Assembly (NCBI RefSeq): GCF_004217555.1
Contig: NZ_SHKW01000001.1
Span: forward strand, 5,704,001 to 5,768,000
DNA length: 64,000 bases
DNA from: Edaphobacter modestus
Lineage (GTDB): Bacteria; Acidobacteriota; Terriglobia; Terriglobales; Acidobacteriaceae
Reading direction: 5' to 3'
In this document: positions 8,056 to 15,741 of the stretch, one piece after another
Layout of the letters: each line of letters begins with the position of its first letter
How positions within the stretch are numbered: position 1 is the stretch's first letter
Position numbers and translations under genes: made by a program
The notes under the pieces: generated by a model
The model's input: the letters and a program-made list of their open reading frames with translations, nothing else
What the model was told of the DNA's origin: nothing
The model's database searches: none

Positions 8056-10449
8056 ATGAGTCGCGGTAATACCTCACCTCTCTCCAGGATCGCCCAGGGC
8101 GCGTTTCAGGCGCTTCCGGCCCTTCTCTTCAGCCTCATCATCTTTGGCAGCTTCACCGCGCATGCACAGTCTGCCAAGACCTGGGACAAGAGAGGACAGG
8201 ACGCTGAGCTTCGCCACGACTACGATGCCGCCTACGAGGCATATCGTCAGGCCACGCTCAAAAATCCGAAAGACCTTCGGTATAAAACTCATCTGGAGCT
8301 TATGCGCTTTCAGGCGTCGGTGAGCCATGTGGACCGCGGGCGCGTTCTGCGACAGAACGGCGATTTGCCGGCGGCTCTCAATGAGTTCACCCGTGCCATC
8401 GCGATCGATCCCGGCAATCAGACGGCGCAGCAGGAGCTGGATCGGGTTACTCACGAGATTGCAACCCAGTCCTCCTCGGCCGCTCCGACACCGGGGCAGC
8501 AGATCGGCATTGATAATCTCGCCGCTATTGGAAGCGTCGCGGGCCCTATCGATCTGAAGCCTGTCTCCGACGAGCCCATCACGCTGCACGCGGTAGAGGA
8601 CGTCAAAAATATTTATCAGGCGATAGGCAAGCTCGCAGGCCTCAACGTTATCTTTGACCCTGACTACACGTCCAAACGCATTCCGATCGACCTGACGAAT
8701 GTGTCTCTCTCCGACGCCTTGCGCATCGTTGGTACGGTCTCAGGGACCTTCTATAAGCCTGTCACTTCCAATACGATCTTCGTCGCGCAGAACAATCGCA
8801 CGAAGCGCACCGACCTCGATGAGCTCGCTGTCCAGACCTTCTATCTGACCAACGCCAGCCAGCAATCGGACGCGAATGAGGTGCTCACCGCGCTTCGCAA
8901 TGTTCTGGACCCGAGTTCAAAGATCACTCTCGTTCCCAGTCAGAATGCGATCATCCTGCGGGCGACCCCGGATCAGCTCCTGCTCGCTCAGAAGCTCATC
9001 AATGACGTGGACCGCGCCCGTCCCGAGGTGGTCGTTGACGTTGCCATTCTTCAGGTCAGCCGGGACAAGATGCGAAAGCTGGGCATCACGCTGCCGCAGT
9101 CGATTACGATCACCCCGCAGGCGAGTCCCACGACGACGACCACCTCAACCTCCAGCACCACGACTACGAACCCCTTCACCCTCAATACGCTGGCCAACAT
9201 GAATGCCACAAACTTTGGCGTCACCATTCCCGCGGCAACTCTCGACGCCTTGTTGACCGATAGCGACACCCGAATTCTGCAAAACCCGCGAATCCGGGCA
9301 ACCGATGGTCAGCGTGCCAACCTCAAGATAGGTTCGAGAATTCCTATCGCTACCGGCTCTTACAATGCCGGCGTCGCGACAGGAGTGGCCAGTATCGGAG
9401 TCCAGACCCAGTTCACCTACATCGATGTCGGCGTCGAGATCGACATGACCCCTACAGTCCACTACGACCACCAGGTCGGTCTCAAGATGAAGATGACGGT
9501 CTCCTCCCAGCAAAGCACGGTGACTATCTCCGGTGTAGCGGAGCCCGTCATCGGCCAGAATGTGGTCGAGCAGGTCCTTCAGCTCAAGGAAGGGGAGCCA
9601 AGCATCCTCGCCGGTCTCGTCACCAAGCAGGACAACCGTAACCTCAGCGGAACCCCGGGCCTGAGCGAACTCCCGCTCTTCAAATACTTCTTTGCCTCCA
9701 ACTCCCGTGAAGTCCTGGAAAACGAGATCGTCTTCCTCCTCATTCCTCATATCGTGCGGGAGTCGATTATTACGCGTCTCAATACTCGGGCCATCGATAC
9801 CGGGACCAGTACATCGTTCCAGTTGCGTCAAGATCCCACGCTCACCGGTCAGAACGAAGACATAAGTCCAGGTAGGCCGAGACAGATCGGCCAGCCGACC
9901 ACGGCAGCGAATGCCGTCTCAGCGGCTGCGCAGCAGATCATGCAGCAGGCGCAGCCTCCTACGCCGCCGCCTCCGGGTACAACCACGCCTCCGGCCGCAA
10001 CGACGCCGCAGCCGGCTCAGGGATCTCCTGCCGGACCGCCGATCAGCCTCTCTGTCGCTCCGCCTGCCGGGACGCAGGCTATTGGAAGCACCTTCCAGGT
10101 CTCCGTGAACGCGGCAGACGCGCGGGATCTGTTTGCCGTGCCCATGCAACTGCAGTTCAACCCGGCGGTCCTGCAACTAGTTAATGTGGATGCTGGCAGC
10201 CTGCTGTCGCGTGACGGTCAGGCGGTTTCGATCGTCCATAGGGATGAGGGGAATGGCCTGGTCACGATCTCCACCTCACGCCCTCCGAATGTCCAGGGGG
10301 TAACCGGGCAGGGAAGCGTTGCCACCCTGACCTTCAAAGCCATAGCCGCAGGCGATTCCAACCTTGCGCTCGTGAAGGTCGGAGCGCGGAACAGCACTCA
10401 GGCTAATCTGCCGGCGGTCGGCTCTCAGTCCGTGGTGCATGTGAAGTGA
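8056..10449 (+). CDS. Type II/IV secretin with N-terminal TPRs and C-terminal cohesin-like domain
   Basis: 797 aa from ATG 8056. Order: signal peptide (hydrophobic stretch ending AHAQS), tetratricopeptide-like helices (KTWDKRGQDAELRHDYDAAYEAY and the following repeats), secretin N-domains (ITLHAVEDVKNIYQAIGKLAGLNVIFDPDYT; DALRIVGTVSGTFY), then the secretin barrel (VEQVLQLKEGEPSILAGL and PLFKYFFASNSREVLENEIVFLLIPHIV). A low-complexity Thr/Pro stretch links to a C-terminal domain (ISLSVAPPAGTQAIGSTFQVSV and PMQLQFNPAVLQLVNV) that looks like a cohesin fold. The secretin forms an outer-membrane pore for type IV pili or type II secretion. Two pseudopilin genes overlap its end, so it belongs to a pilus or pseudopilus system. 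The remaining machinery is not in the window. Confidence 0.9.
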   Translation: MSRGNTSPLSRIAQGAFQALPALLFSLIIFGSFTAHAQSAKTWDKRGQDAELRHDYDAAYEAYRQATLKNPKDLRYKTHLELMRFQASVSHVDRGRVLRQNGDLPAALNEFTRAIAIDPGNQTAQQELDRVTHEIATQSSSAAPTPGQQIGIDNLAAIGSVAGPIDLKPVSDEPITLHAVEDVKNIYQAIGKLAGLNVIFDPDYTSKRIPIDLTNVSLSDALRIVGTVSGTFYKPVTSNTIFVAQNNRTKRTDLDELAVQTFYLTNASQQSDANEVLTALRNVLDPSSKITLVPSQNAIILRATPDQLLLAQKLINDVDRARPEVVVDVAILQVSRDKMRKLGITLPQSITITPQASPTTTTTSTSSTTTTNPFTLNTLANMNATNFGVTIPAATLDALLTDSDTRILQNPRIRATDGQRANLKIGSRIPIATGSYNAGVATGVASIGVQTQFTYIDVGVEIDMTPTVHYDHQVGLKMKMTVSSQQSTVTISGVAEPVIGQNVVEQVLQLKEGEPSILAGLVTKQDNRNLSGTPGLSELPLFKYFFASNSREVLENEIVFLLIPHIVRESIITRLNTRAIDTGTSTSFQLRQDPTLTGQNEDISPGRPRQIGQPTTAANAVSAAAQQIMQQAQPPTPPPPGTTTPPAATTPQPAQGSPAGPPISLSVAPPAGTQAIGSTFQVSVNAADARDLFAVPMQLQFNPAVLQLVNVDAGSLLSRDGQAVSIVHRDEGNGLVTISTSRPPNVQGVTGQGSVATLTFKAIAAGDSNLALVKVGARNSTQANLPAVGSQSVVHVK

Positions 10450-10991
10450 TTGTCTGGAACAACCCGGCGACTGGTCGGGCCGCAGCTTTTGGAATCTTAC
10501 CTTCGCGGCCATGCTGGTCTTTGAAGGTGAGGCCCGACAGGGTCTGCGATTCCGAAGCCGGCCTGACCCTGGTTGAACTCATCATCGTTGTGGCCATCAT
10601 CTCCATCCTGGCCGGCGCTGCGGTCCCCATCGCTCGCTTCCAGGTTCGCCGCGAAAAGGAGCGCGAGCTTCGGCGTGATCTGTGGGAGATGCGATCCGCC
10701 ATCGACCACTATAAAGACGCAGCCGATAAGGGAGCCTTTCAGATCAAGGCAGACTCCATGGGCTATCCTCCCGATCTTGAGATCCTTGTCAAGGGGGTTG
10801 ACGTGCAGAGCAAAAAAGTTCGCTTCCTTCGCCGCATTCCCGTCGATCCCATGACCGGTACCGCCGAGTGGGGGCTGCGATCGAACCAGGACGATCCGGA
10901 GTCCGATTCTTTCGGCGGACAGAACGTCTTTGACGTACATTCCAAGAGCCAGGGAACGGCCCTGGACGGTTCAAAATACTCCACATGGTAG
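10446..10991 (+). CDS. Type II secretion/type IV pilus pseudopilin (GspG-like)
   Basis: Has a prepilin N-methylation motif: cleavage expected before L in AG-LTLVELIIVVAIIS, followed by a hydrophobic helix of about 20 residues. The C-terminal part (PPDLEILVKGVDVQSKKVRFLRRIPVDPMTG) matches the GspG-type globular domain. The GTG at 10446 overlaps the secretin stop (GTGA) but gives a long leader of about 39 residues; an in-frame GTG at 10527 would give a more usual 12-residue leader. Processing needs a prepilin peptidase not seen here. It is co-transcribed with the secretin gene and the next pseudopilin. Confidence 0.88.
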   Translation: MIVWNNPATGRAAAFGILPSRPCWSLKVRPDRVCDSEAGLTLVELIIVVAIISILAGAAVPIARFQVRREKERELRRDLWEMRSAIDHYKDAADKGAFQIKADSMGYPPDLEILVKGVDVQSKKVRFLRRIPVDPMTGTAEWGLRSNQDDPESDSFGGQNVFDVHSKSQGTALDGSKYSTW

Positions 10992-11401
10992 CTTCGACTC
11001 CAACTCGCGCAAGCCGCCTCGAGCAGGGCTTTACCCTGATCGAGCTGATGATCGTCATGGTCATCATCGGCCTGCTGGCCGCTATCGCCGTTCCGATGTA
11101 CGTCCAGAGCGTACGGCACGCCAGAGAGGCCGTTCTGAAAGAAGATCTCCGCACCTTGCGTGGGGCCATCGACGCCTATACGGTCGACAAGCAGAAGGCG
11201 CCGCAGTCGCTGGACGACCTCGTCGAGGCTGGTTACATCAAGACCATGCCCAAAGATCCCTTCACCAACCGGACAGACACCTGGATCCCAGCCCAGGACG
11301 ATACCCTTCAAAGCATTGATCAGACTCAGGCCGGTATCAACGATGTCCACTCGGGAGCCCAGGAGGTCGGCTCCGACGGGACGACTTACTCCAGCTGGTA
11401 G
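10985..11401 (+). CDS. Type II secretion major pseudopilin (GspG-like)
   Basis: 138 aa. Leader of 15 residues, cleavage expected after G in EQG-FTLIELMIVMVIIGLLAAIAVP, with the conserved Glu at position +5. The globular part (RTLRGAIDAYTVDKQKAPQ, GYIKTMPKDPFTN) is typical GspG. ATG 10985 overlaps the preceding stop by 7 bases, so the genes are translationally coupled. Both pseudopilins end in Y-S-(T/S)-W, which suggests duplication of one ancestral gene. Confidence 0.92.
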   Translation: MVASTPTRASRLEQGFTLIELMIVMVIIGLLAAIAVPMYVQSVRHAREAVLKEDLRTLRGAIDAYTVDKQKAPQSLDDLVEAGYIKTMPKDPFTNRTDTWIPAQDDTLQSIDQTQAGINDVHSGAQEVGSDGTTYSSW

Positions 11402-11625
11402 AGCCACTTGCTGCTTGTCGCATAAATGGAATTCGATTTCACTCTGTGGCATAAAAATGCACCGACTGTGAAATTGTTTTCCCATCTGCCTTGTACCTCC
11501 TTGAGCATGAAAGTTCCTTCATTCCCCCAGAAATGCAGTCCTATCAGGCTTTCGCGAGATTGGTCTTCTACGTGCTGTTATAAGTTCTGTTCCTGTTGTT
11601 TAGAAGGCTCTCAGAAGGATTACAA

Positions 11626-12258
11626 ATGCGCATTAAGGCCCTGTCTCGCTTCATCTTTGCTCTCGCAGTGACATGTTTTTCCGTGTCCACCGCGAAGGCC
11701 GATTCTCTCTTCACAGGTTCTCAAACTGGTTTCTGCTGCTTCGACGTAAATCTTCACCAGGTCGACTCCACGGATATGCAAGTTACTGTTTCTCTGACGA
11801 ATGGTGCTCAATACTTTGTGAGCAGTGGTTCAGGAAACCATCCTGGATTCGCCTTCAACCTAGCCGGTGATCCCACGATCTCCATTACTTCCATCAGCGG
11901 ACCGTGGACCCTCTCAGACGTTAATCTGAGTTCCACGGGCACCAATGGACCAAGCCTGGGAACATTCGATTACTTCATCGACAATCCGGGTCCGGGAGCG
12001 AGCAAACATAACGACGGACCGCTCGTTTTCACCATTCACGATGCCTCTGGAATCACCTTCAGTGACTTCATTGCGAACGGCAGCGGTTATTACTTTGCAG
12101 CGGACATCATGAATGCTGCCGGTAACACCGGCCTGTCTGGAATCAATACCCGCGGATCGACACCTCCCGCCGTTCCTGAGCCGTCTTCTTTGGCTCTTCT
12201 GGGAACGGGTATTTTGGGAGCCGCTGGTTGCCTCCGTCGCCGCTTGCTCAATTCGTAA
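11626..12258 (+). CDS. PEP-CTERM sorting-domain protein
   Basis: 210 aa. An N-terminal signal peptide (ending VSTAKA) is followed by a beta-rich, Gly/Ser/Asn-rich secreted domain of unknown function and a C-terminal PEP-CTERM tripartite tail: VPEPSSLALLGTG, hydrophobic stretch, then the basic RRRLL end. Such proteins are sorted by an exosortase (EpsH-type), which is not in this window. Start ATG 11626 has AGAAGGA 8 bases upstream. The 224-base upstream gap after the pseudopilin genes suggests its own promoter. A clean hairpin at 12287 ends it. Confidence 0.9.
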   Translation: MRIKALSRFIFALAVTCFSVSTAKADSLFTGSQTGFCCFDVNLHQVDSTDMQVTVSLTNGAQYFVSSGSGNHPGFAFNLAGDPTISITSISGPWTLSDVNLSSTGTNGPSLGTFDYFIDNPGPGASKHNDGPLVFTIHDASGITFSDFIANGSGYYFAADIMNAAGNTGLSGINTRGSTPPAVPEPSSLALLGTGILGAAGCLRRRLLNS

Positions 12259-12286
12259 AGCAAAACGGCTTTGTATTTCTGCATTG

Positions 12287-12320
12287 GAGGCCCCCGCATA
12301 AGGGGCCTCTTCCATTTTCC
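12287..12320 (+). terminator. Intrinsic terminator after the PEP-CTERM gene
   Basis: Stem GAGGCCCC (12287-12294)/GGGGCCTC (12302-12309), 7-base loop, followed by TTCCATTTTCC. Confidence 0.8.
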
Positions 12321-12466
12321 CTGTCCAGACGAAGGAGAGGGATTTATCCAGGCTGGGTACCCGGCATTCGTTTGTCTTCCGTAACTTTCGGGAGCATACT
12401 ACGTCTAAGAGCTGCAGAGCTGCGTCCACCCCTCAATCTGGAAGCGGCTCCCATAGGAGACTTCCC

Positions 12467-13630
12467 ATGCGTTCCGCAACGCACCTCGGTTTGGCCGCCA
12501 TTCTCGTCCTCTCCACTGTCTCCTACGCGCAGACCAATACCCAGACTCCTACCTCCACGCCTCCTCCTCCTCCCGGATCCTCAAAGCCGATTCCGGGCTC
12601 TCCCACCGCAACTCCTGAGGAGAACAAGGCGGCCAAGGAAGAAGCAAGCAAGAAAGCCGATTCTCTTCCATCCCCTGGCGAGGCCCTCGACCCGCACATC
12701 AAGGCCGGCAGTGAAGATGATGTCAATGCCATCGGGACGCGCAACATCGGCGGCCGCGGTCTGGGTAACTGGTACTCCACGGACTGGGAGATCCGCACCG
12801 GCAAGGGCTATTCCATGGAGATCGAAAAGTCGGCTCACATGGTGACCGACCCGGTCGTCAATGAGTACGTCAATCGCGTCGGCCAGAACATCGTCAAGAA
12901 CTCAGACTGCAAGGTTCCTTTCACCATCAAGGTGATCGATTCCGACGAGATCAACGCCATGGCTCTTCCAGGTGGCTTCTTCTACGTCAACTCCGGACTC
13001 ATCCTGGCCGCTGACGAGGAGGCTGAACTCGCCGGCGTCATGGCGCATGAGACCGCGCATGTATGCGCTCATCACGCCGCCCGCCAGATGACGAAGATGA
13101 ACATGGCGCAGATCGGATCCATTCCTCTCATCATCTTCACCTCGGGTAGCTGGACCGGTTACGGCATCTACCAGGCCACCCAACTCGCAATTCCTATCGC
13201 GTTCCTCAAGTTCTCCCGCGTCGACGAGGCGGAGGCCGACTGGCTCGGTCTCCAGTACATGTACAAGGCCGGCTACGATCCCCAGGCCTTCATCCAGTTC
13301 TTCGAAAAGATTGCCGCTCTCGAGAAGCACAAGCCGGGAACTCTGTCCAAGGTCTTCTCCGACCACCCGCAGACCCCGGACCGTATCTCCCGCTCCGAAG
13401 AGGAGATTGCGACCATCATGCCGGCGCGGCCAGACTACATTGTCTCCACCTCGGAGTTTGACGATATCAAGGCTCGGCTGGCTCGCATTGAGAACAAGCG
13501 CAAGCTGCGCGATAACAAGGACGGCAACAAGCCCACGCTGCGTCGAGTTGGGGGAGGGAACAACGATCCCTCTAACCCCAACGCGCCGTCGAACTCCGAC
13601 GACCGGCCGACCCTGGGCCGCCGCGACTGA
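12467..13630 (+). CDS. Exported M48-family metalloprotease (BepA-like)
   Basis: 387 aa. Signal peptide (cleavage near SYAQT), a Pro/Thr-rich linker at about 22-70, then an M48 peptidase domain. The zinc motif HETAH is at 194-198, and the third ligand Glu is in the DEAEADWLG segment near 252. The upstream NAMALPGGFFYVNSGL motif is the family's substrate-cleft signature. The C terminus is Asn/Pro/Arg-rich. Periplasmic homologues degrade misfolded outer-membrane proteins, and I infer a similar quality-control role in this genome with its many large outer-membrane receptors. RBS AGGAGA lies at 12454-12459. There is no TPR tail as in E. coli BepA. Confidence 0.93.
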   Translation: MRSATHLGLAAILVLSTVSYAQTNTQTPTSTPPPPPGSSKPIPGSPTATPEENKAAKEEASKKADSLPSPGEALDPHIKAGSEDDVNAIGTRNIGGRGLGNWYSTDWEIRTGKGYSMEIEKSAHMVTDPVVNEYVNRVGQNIVKNSDCKVPFTIKVIDSDEINAMALPGGFFYVNSGLILAADEEAELAGVMAHETAHVCAHHAARQMTKMNMAQIGSIPLIIFTSGSWTGYGIYQATQLAIPIAFLKFSRVDEAEADWLGLQYMYKAGYDPQAFIQFFEKIAALEKHKPGTLSKVFSDHPQTPDRISRSEEEIATIMPARPDYIVSTSEFDDIKARLARIENKRKLRDNKDGNKPTLRRVGGGNNDPSNPNAPSNSDDRPTLGRRD

Positions 13631-13767
13631 TTCTCGATCGGGATTAGCCTCGCGAAGGACGATGTCTACAGTTCTTCCAGCTCAAGCAGCTGCGTCCTGT
13701 AATTTTGGAGTCAGCGATGCTACCTCGCCTGAAGGCTTGTGATATTTGGGAGGAAATCTGAGGGAAA

Positions 13768-13844
13768 TGGTGCGCCCGGAGTGATTCGAACACCCGACCT
13801 ACTGGTTCGTAGCCAGTTGCTCTATCCAGCTGAGCTACGGGCGC
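13768..13844 (-). tRNA. tRNA-Arg (anticodon ACG)
   Basis: 77 nt including an encoded CCA. Acceptor arms GCGCCCG/CGGGCGC pair fully; the anticodon stem is ACTGG/CCAGT with loop CTACGAA, and the T loop is TTCGAAT. The ACG anticodon would be deaminated to ICG to read CGU, CGC and CGA. It is nearly identical to the tRNA-Arg at 15310-15386. Confidence 0.97.
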
Positions 13845-13910
13845 ACATTGCGTTGAATGCAACCTTCTCAAGATACCGGATTTCGCGTTCAAGAGCAACT
13901 TCCCCCGCAG

Positions 13911-14360
13911 CTAAGCCCCAGAGATCCTTTCGTTCTCGGCGGAGCGTTTTTGAAACTGCTCGCGTGACCGCGTGATCTCGTCATAGTGTTCTTCCGCCCA
14001 GATCCACACACCGCAAAAGGCTGCACCGAGACTGTGTCCAAGATGCGTCAGGCTGTATTCGACTCGAGGCGGAATCACCGGATGAATCGTGCGAACGACC
14101 AGGCCATCGCTCTCCATCTGGCGTATGGTCTTGGTCAGCATCTTCTGGCTTATCCCGCCTACCAACTCTCCAAGGCGCGTGAATCGTACCGTGCCGTGTT
14201 CTTCGAGAACCTCGAGCACCAGCATGGTCCATTTATCGGCCACCCGCTCTATAATCTCGCGGACAAGTGCGTCAATTCGGGGATCGACCTCCTTTGGCGG
14301 CGCAGCCGCAGTAGTACGGCTGGGAGGGCGGGATGTCTTCGGAATGGATTTCTCGATCAT
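13911..14360 (-). CDS. HxlR-family transcriptional regulator
   Basis: 149 aa. The winged-helix HxlR core runs from about residue 34: DKWTMLVLEVLEEHGTVRFTRLGELVGGISQKMLTKTIRQMESDGLVVR, followed by the wing (VEYSLTHLGHSLG). The N-terminal 30 residues are Pro/Ala/Lys-rich and probably disordered. HxlR proteins are dimers that often respond to aldehydes or other reactive electrophiles and control a divergent oxidoreductase. Here the neighbour across a 93-base gap is such an oxidoreductase (SDR at 14454), and an inverted repeat lies between them. Confidence 0.93.
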   Translation of the reverse strand: MIEKSIPKTSRPPSRTTAAAPPKEVDPRIDALVREIIERVADKWTMLVLEVLEEHGTVRFTRLGELVGGISQKMLTKTIRQMESDGLVVRTIHPVIPPRVEYSLTHLGHSLGAAFCGVWIWAEEHYDEITRSREQFQKRSAENERISGA

Positions 14361-14379
14361 TTGTAACTCTCTTTTATGT

Positions 14380-14416
14380 AAGTATAGATATTTTGGGTGC
14401 CTACTTCCTATAAGTA
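14380..14416. promoter_or_regulatory. Putative HxlR operator in the divergent promoter region
   Basis: Perfect inverted repeat TACTT-N5-AAGTA at 14402-14416, with a further AAGTA at 14380-14384 and an overlapping AAGTA directly after the dyad. It lies between the HxlR and SDR starts, where autoregulatory HxlR sites are usually found. The link is inferred. Confidence 0.5.
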
Positions 14417-14453
14417 AGTAATAACCCTATAGTACGTCTTGAAGGAGAAGGCA

Positions 14454-15227
14454 ATGAACATTTCAGGCAATACGATTCTGATCACTGGAGGCGGCTCGGG
14501 CATTGGCCGCAGCCTCGCGGAGGCGTTTCAGAAGCTAGGGAATAACGTCATCATCGCCGGACGACGCCAGCAGGTTCTCGACGAGACGGTGGCTGCAAAC
14601 CCTGGCATGCAGGCGGCCGTACTCGATATTGAAAGCCTGGACAGCATTCGTTCTTTCGCGGACATGGTGACGGAAAAGTATCCGAAGCTGAACGTCGTAA
14701 TCCACAATGCCGGGATTATGAGACCGGAGAATCTACTTGCACAGCCTGGCGATCTTGCGATCGTGGATGCCACGCTTGCAACCAATCTTCTGGGCCCTAT
14801 TCGCCTTACCAGCGCTTTGCTGCCTCTGCTCGAAAAGCAGCCCAAGGCAACCATCATGACGGTCTCGTCGGGCCTTGCGTACATCCCGCTGGCACTCACT
14901 CCAACCTACTGCGCCACCAAGGCGGCCATACACTCTTACAGCCAGTCGCTGCGGTATCAGTTGAAGTCGACGAATATCGAGGTGATCGAGCTTGTGCCTC
15001 CTTATGTTCAGACGGAGCTGATGGGCAGCGCACAGGCCGCAGATCCCCGCGCCATGCCCTTGAAGGAGTTCATCGACGAGGTGATCGCGATCCTCAAGGA
15101 GAAGCCCGACGTGACCGAGGTTCTCGTCGAAAGGGTGAAGCCTCTGCGGTTCGCTGAATTGAATGGTGTGGAGAAGTATGAGGCGTTCTTCAAGACCTTC
15201 AATGACGCAGTGCCCGCGCCGCACTGA
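14454..15227 (+). CDS. Short-chain dehydrogenase/reductase (DltE-like)
   Basis: 257 aa. The Rossmann motif TGGGSGIG is near residue 11, NAG near 86, catalytic Ser in VSSGLAYIP and the YxxxK pair in PTYCATKAAIHSYSQSL. It is an NAD(P)-dependent oxidoreductase like the DltE/YdfG-type proteins often controlled by HxlR regulators. AAGGAG at 14442-14447 sets the ATG at 14454. The carbonyl substrate is unknown. A 16-bp perfect hairpin ends the gene. Confidence 0.92.
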   Translation: MNISGNTILITGGGSGIGRSLAEAFQKLGNNVIIAGRRQQVLDETVAANPGMQAAVLDIESLDSIRSFADMVTEKYPKLNVVIHNAGIMRPENLLAQPGDLAIVDATLATNLLGPIRLTSALLPLLEKQPKATIMTVSSGLAYIPLALTPTYCATKAAIHSYSQSLRYQLKSTNIEVIELVPPYVQTELMGSAQAADPRAMPLKEFIDEVIAILKEKPDVTEVLVERVKPLRFAELNGVEKYEAFFKTFNDAVPAPH

Positions 15228-15261
15228 TCCCAGGGAGAGAACTCATTCTTATTGCAATGAG

Positions 15262-15305
15262 AAAGCCAATAGGTTGAAGTCGAATGACTCAACCTATTGG
15301 CTTTT
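15262..15305. terminator. Strong hairpin between the SDR gene and tRNA-Arg(TCG)
   Basis: 16-bp perfect stem (15262-15277 with 15289-15304), 11-base loop, followed by TTTT on the plus strand. It also lies immediately past the 3' end of the minus-strand tRNA, so it can serve both. Confidence 0.88.
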
Positions 15306-15309
15306 GAAA

Positions 15310-15386
15310 TGGTGCGCCCGGAGAGATTCGAACTCCCGACCTACTGGTTCGAAGCCAGTTGCTCTATCCAGCTGAGCTACAGGCGC
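15310..15386 (-). tRNA. tRNA-Arg (anticodon TCG)
   Basis: 77 nt with encoded CCA. Acceptor GCGCCTG/CGGGCGC (one T-G wobble), anticodon stem ACTGG/CCAGT with loop CTTCGAA, T loop TTCGAAT. It differs at about four positions from the tRNA-Arg(ACG) at 13768, including a compensatory T-stem pair change. Confidence 0.97.
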
Positions 15387-15438
15387 GGCAAGACAGTCTC
15401 TAATGTATCCCAGGAATGGCATTTTGTGCCGGTTTCGT

Positions 15439-15714
15439 TTACTTGACGAGAGCAGCAGCAGGCAGAGCCTCGACAGGCTCCGGTATTGTAAACAGCGTTA
15501 CTCTTTCGACGATATCCAGCCCGGCGCGACGCAGGAGCTGGTGAATCATAGGCTCGTTGAGCCGGGTCGCGTCATACTCTATCCGGACTGTCTTCTCGGC
15601 TTCGTTGAAGAGGAGACTGCGAACGCCATAGACTTCGCGAACCCGTGCCATGGCCAGCATACTCGCCTCCGTCGGCGGCACGCCGTACCGGTATAGAACA
15701 TCAAGCTGCGTCAT
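15439..15714 (-). CDS. Small protein with a possible HMA-like (ferredoxin) fold
   Basis: 91 aa from ATG 15714. The order RVREVYGVRSLLFNEAEKTVRIEYDATRLNEPMIHQLLRRAG reads as helix-strand-strand-helix, much like heavy-metal-associated domains, but it has no CxxC metal pair. I recognise no named family. It is the last gene of the minus-strand lar operon, 27 bases after the aldo/keto reductase, so it could carry out a metal or cofactor-related adaptor role; that is only inference from place and fold. A hydrophobic, Pro/Ala-rich tail follows the predicted fold. Confidence 0.7.
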   Translation of the reverse strand: MTQLDVLYRYGVPPTEASMLAMARVREVYGVRSLLFNEAEKTVRIEYDATRLNEPMIHQLLRRAGLDIVERVTLFTIPEPVEALPAAALVK

Positions 15715-15741
15715 GCTTCTGATCATACCAGTGACAGGAGA

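Noticed and set aside
7990..8060. GGCAAAC segment before the secretin start that recalls a cyclic-di-GMP (GEMM) riboswitch
   Set aside because: The second conserved core (GGACGCAAAGCC-like) and the receptor helix are missing, and the fold would run into the start codon.
11444..11458. Sigma-54-like element TGGCAT-N5-TGCA upstream of the PEP-CTERM gene
   Set aside because: The spacing between the GG and GC doublets is one base shorter than the strict sigma-54 rule, so the match is not acceptable.
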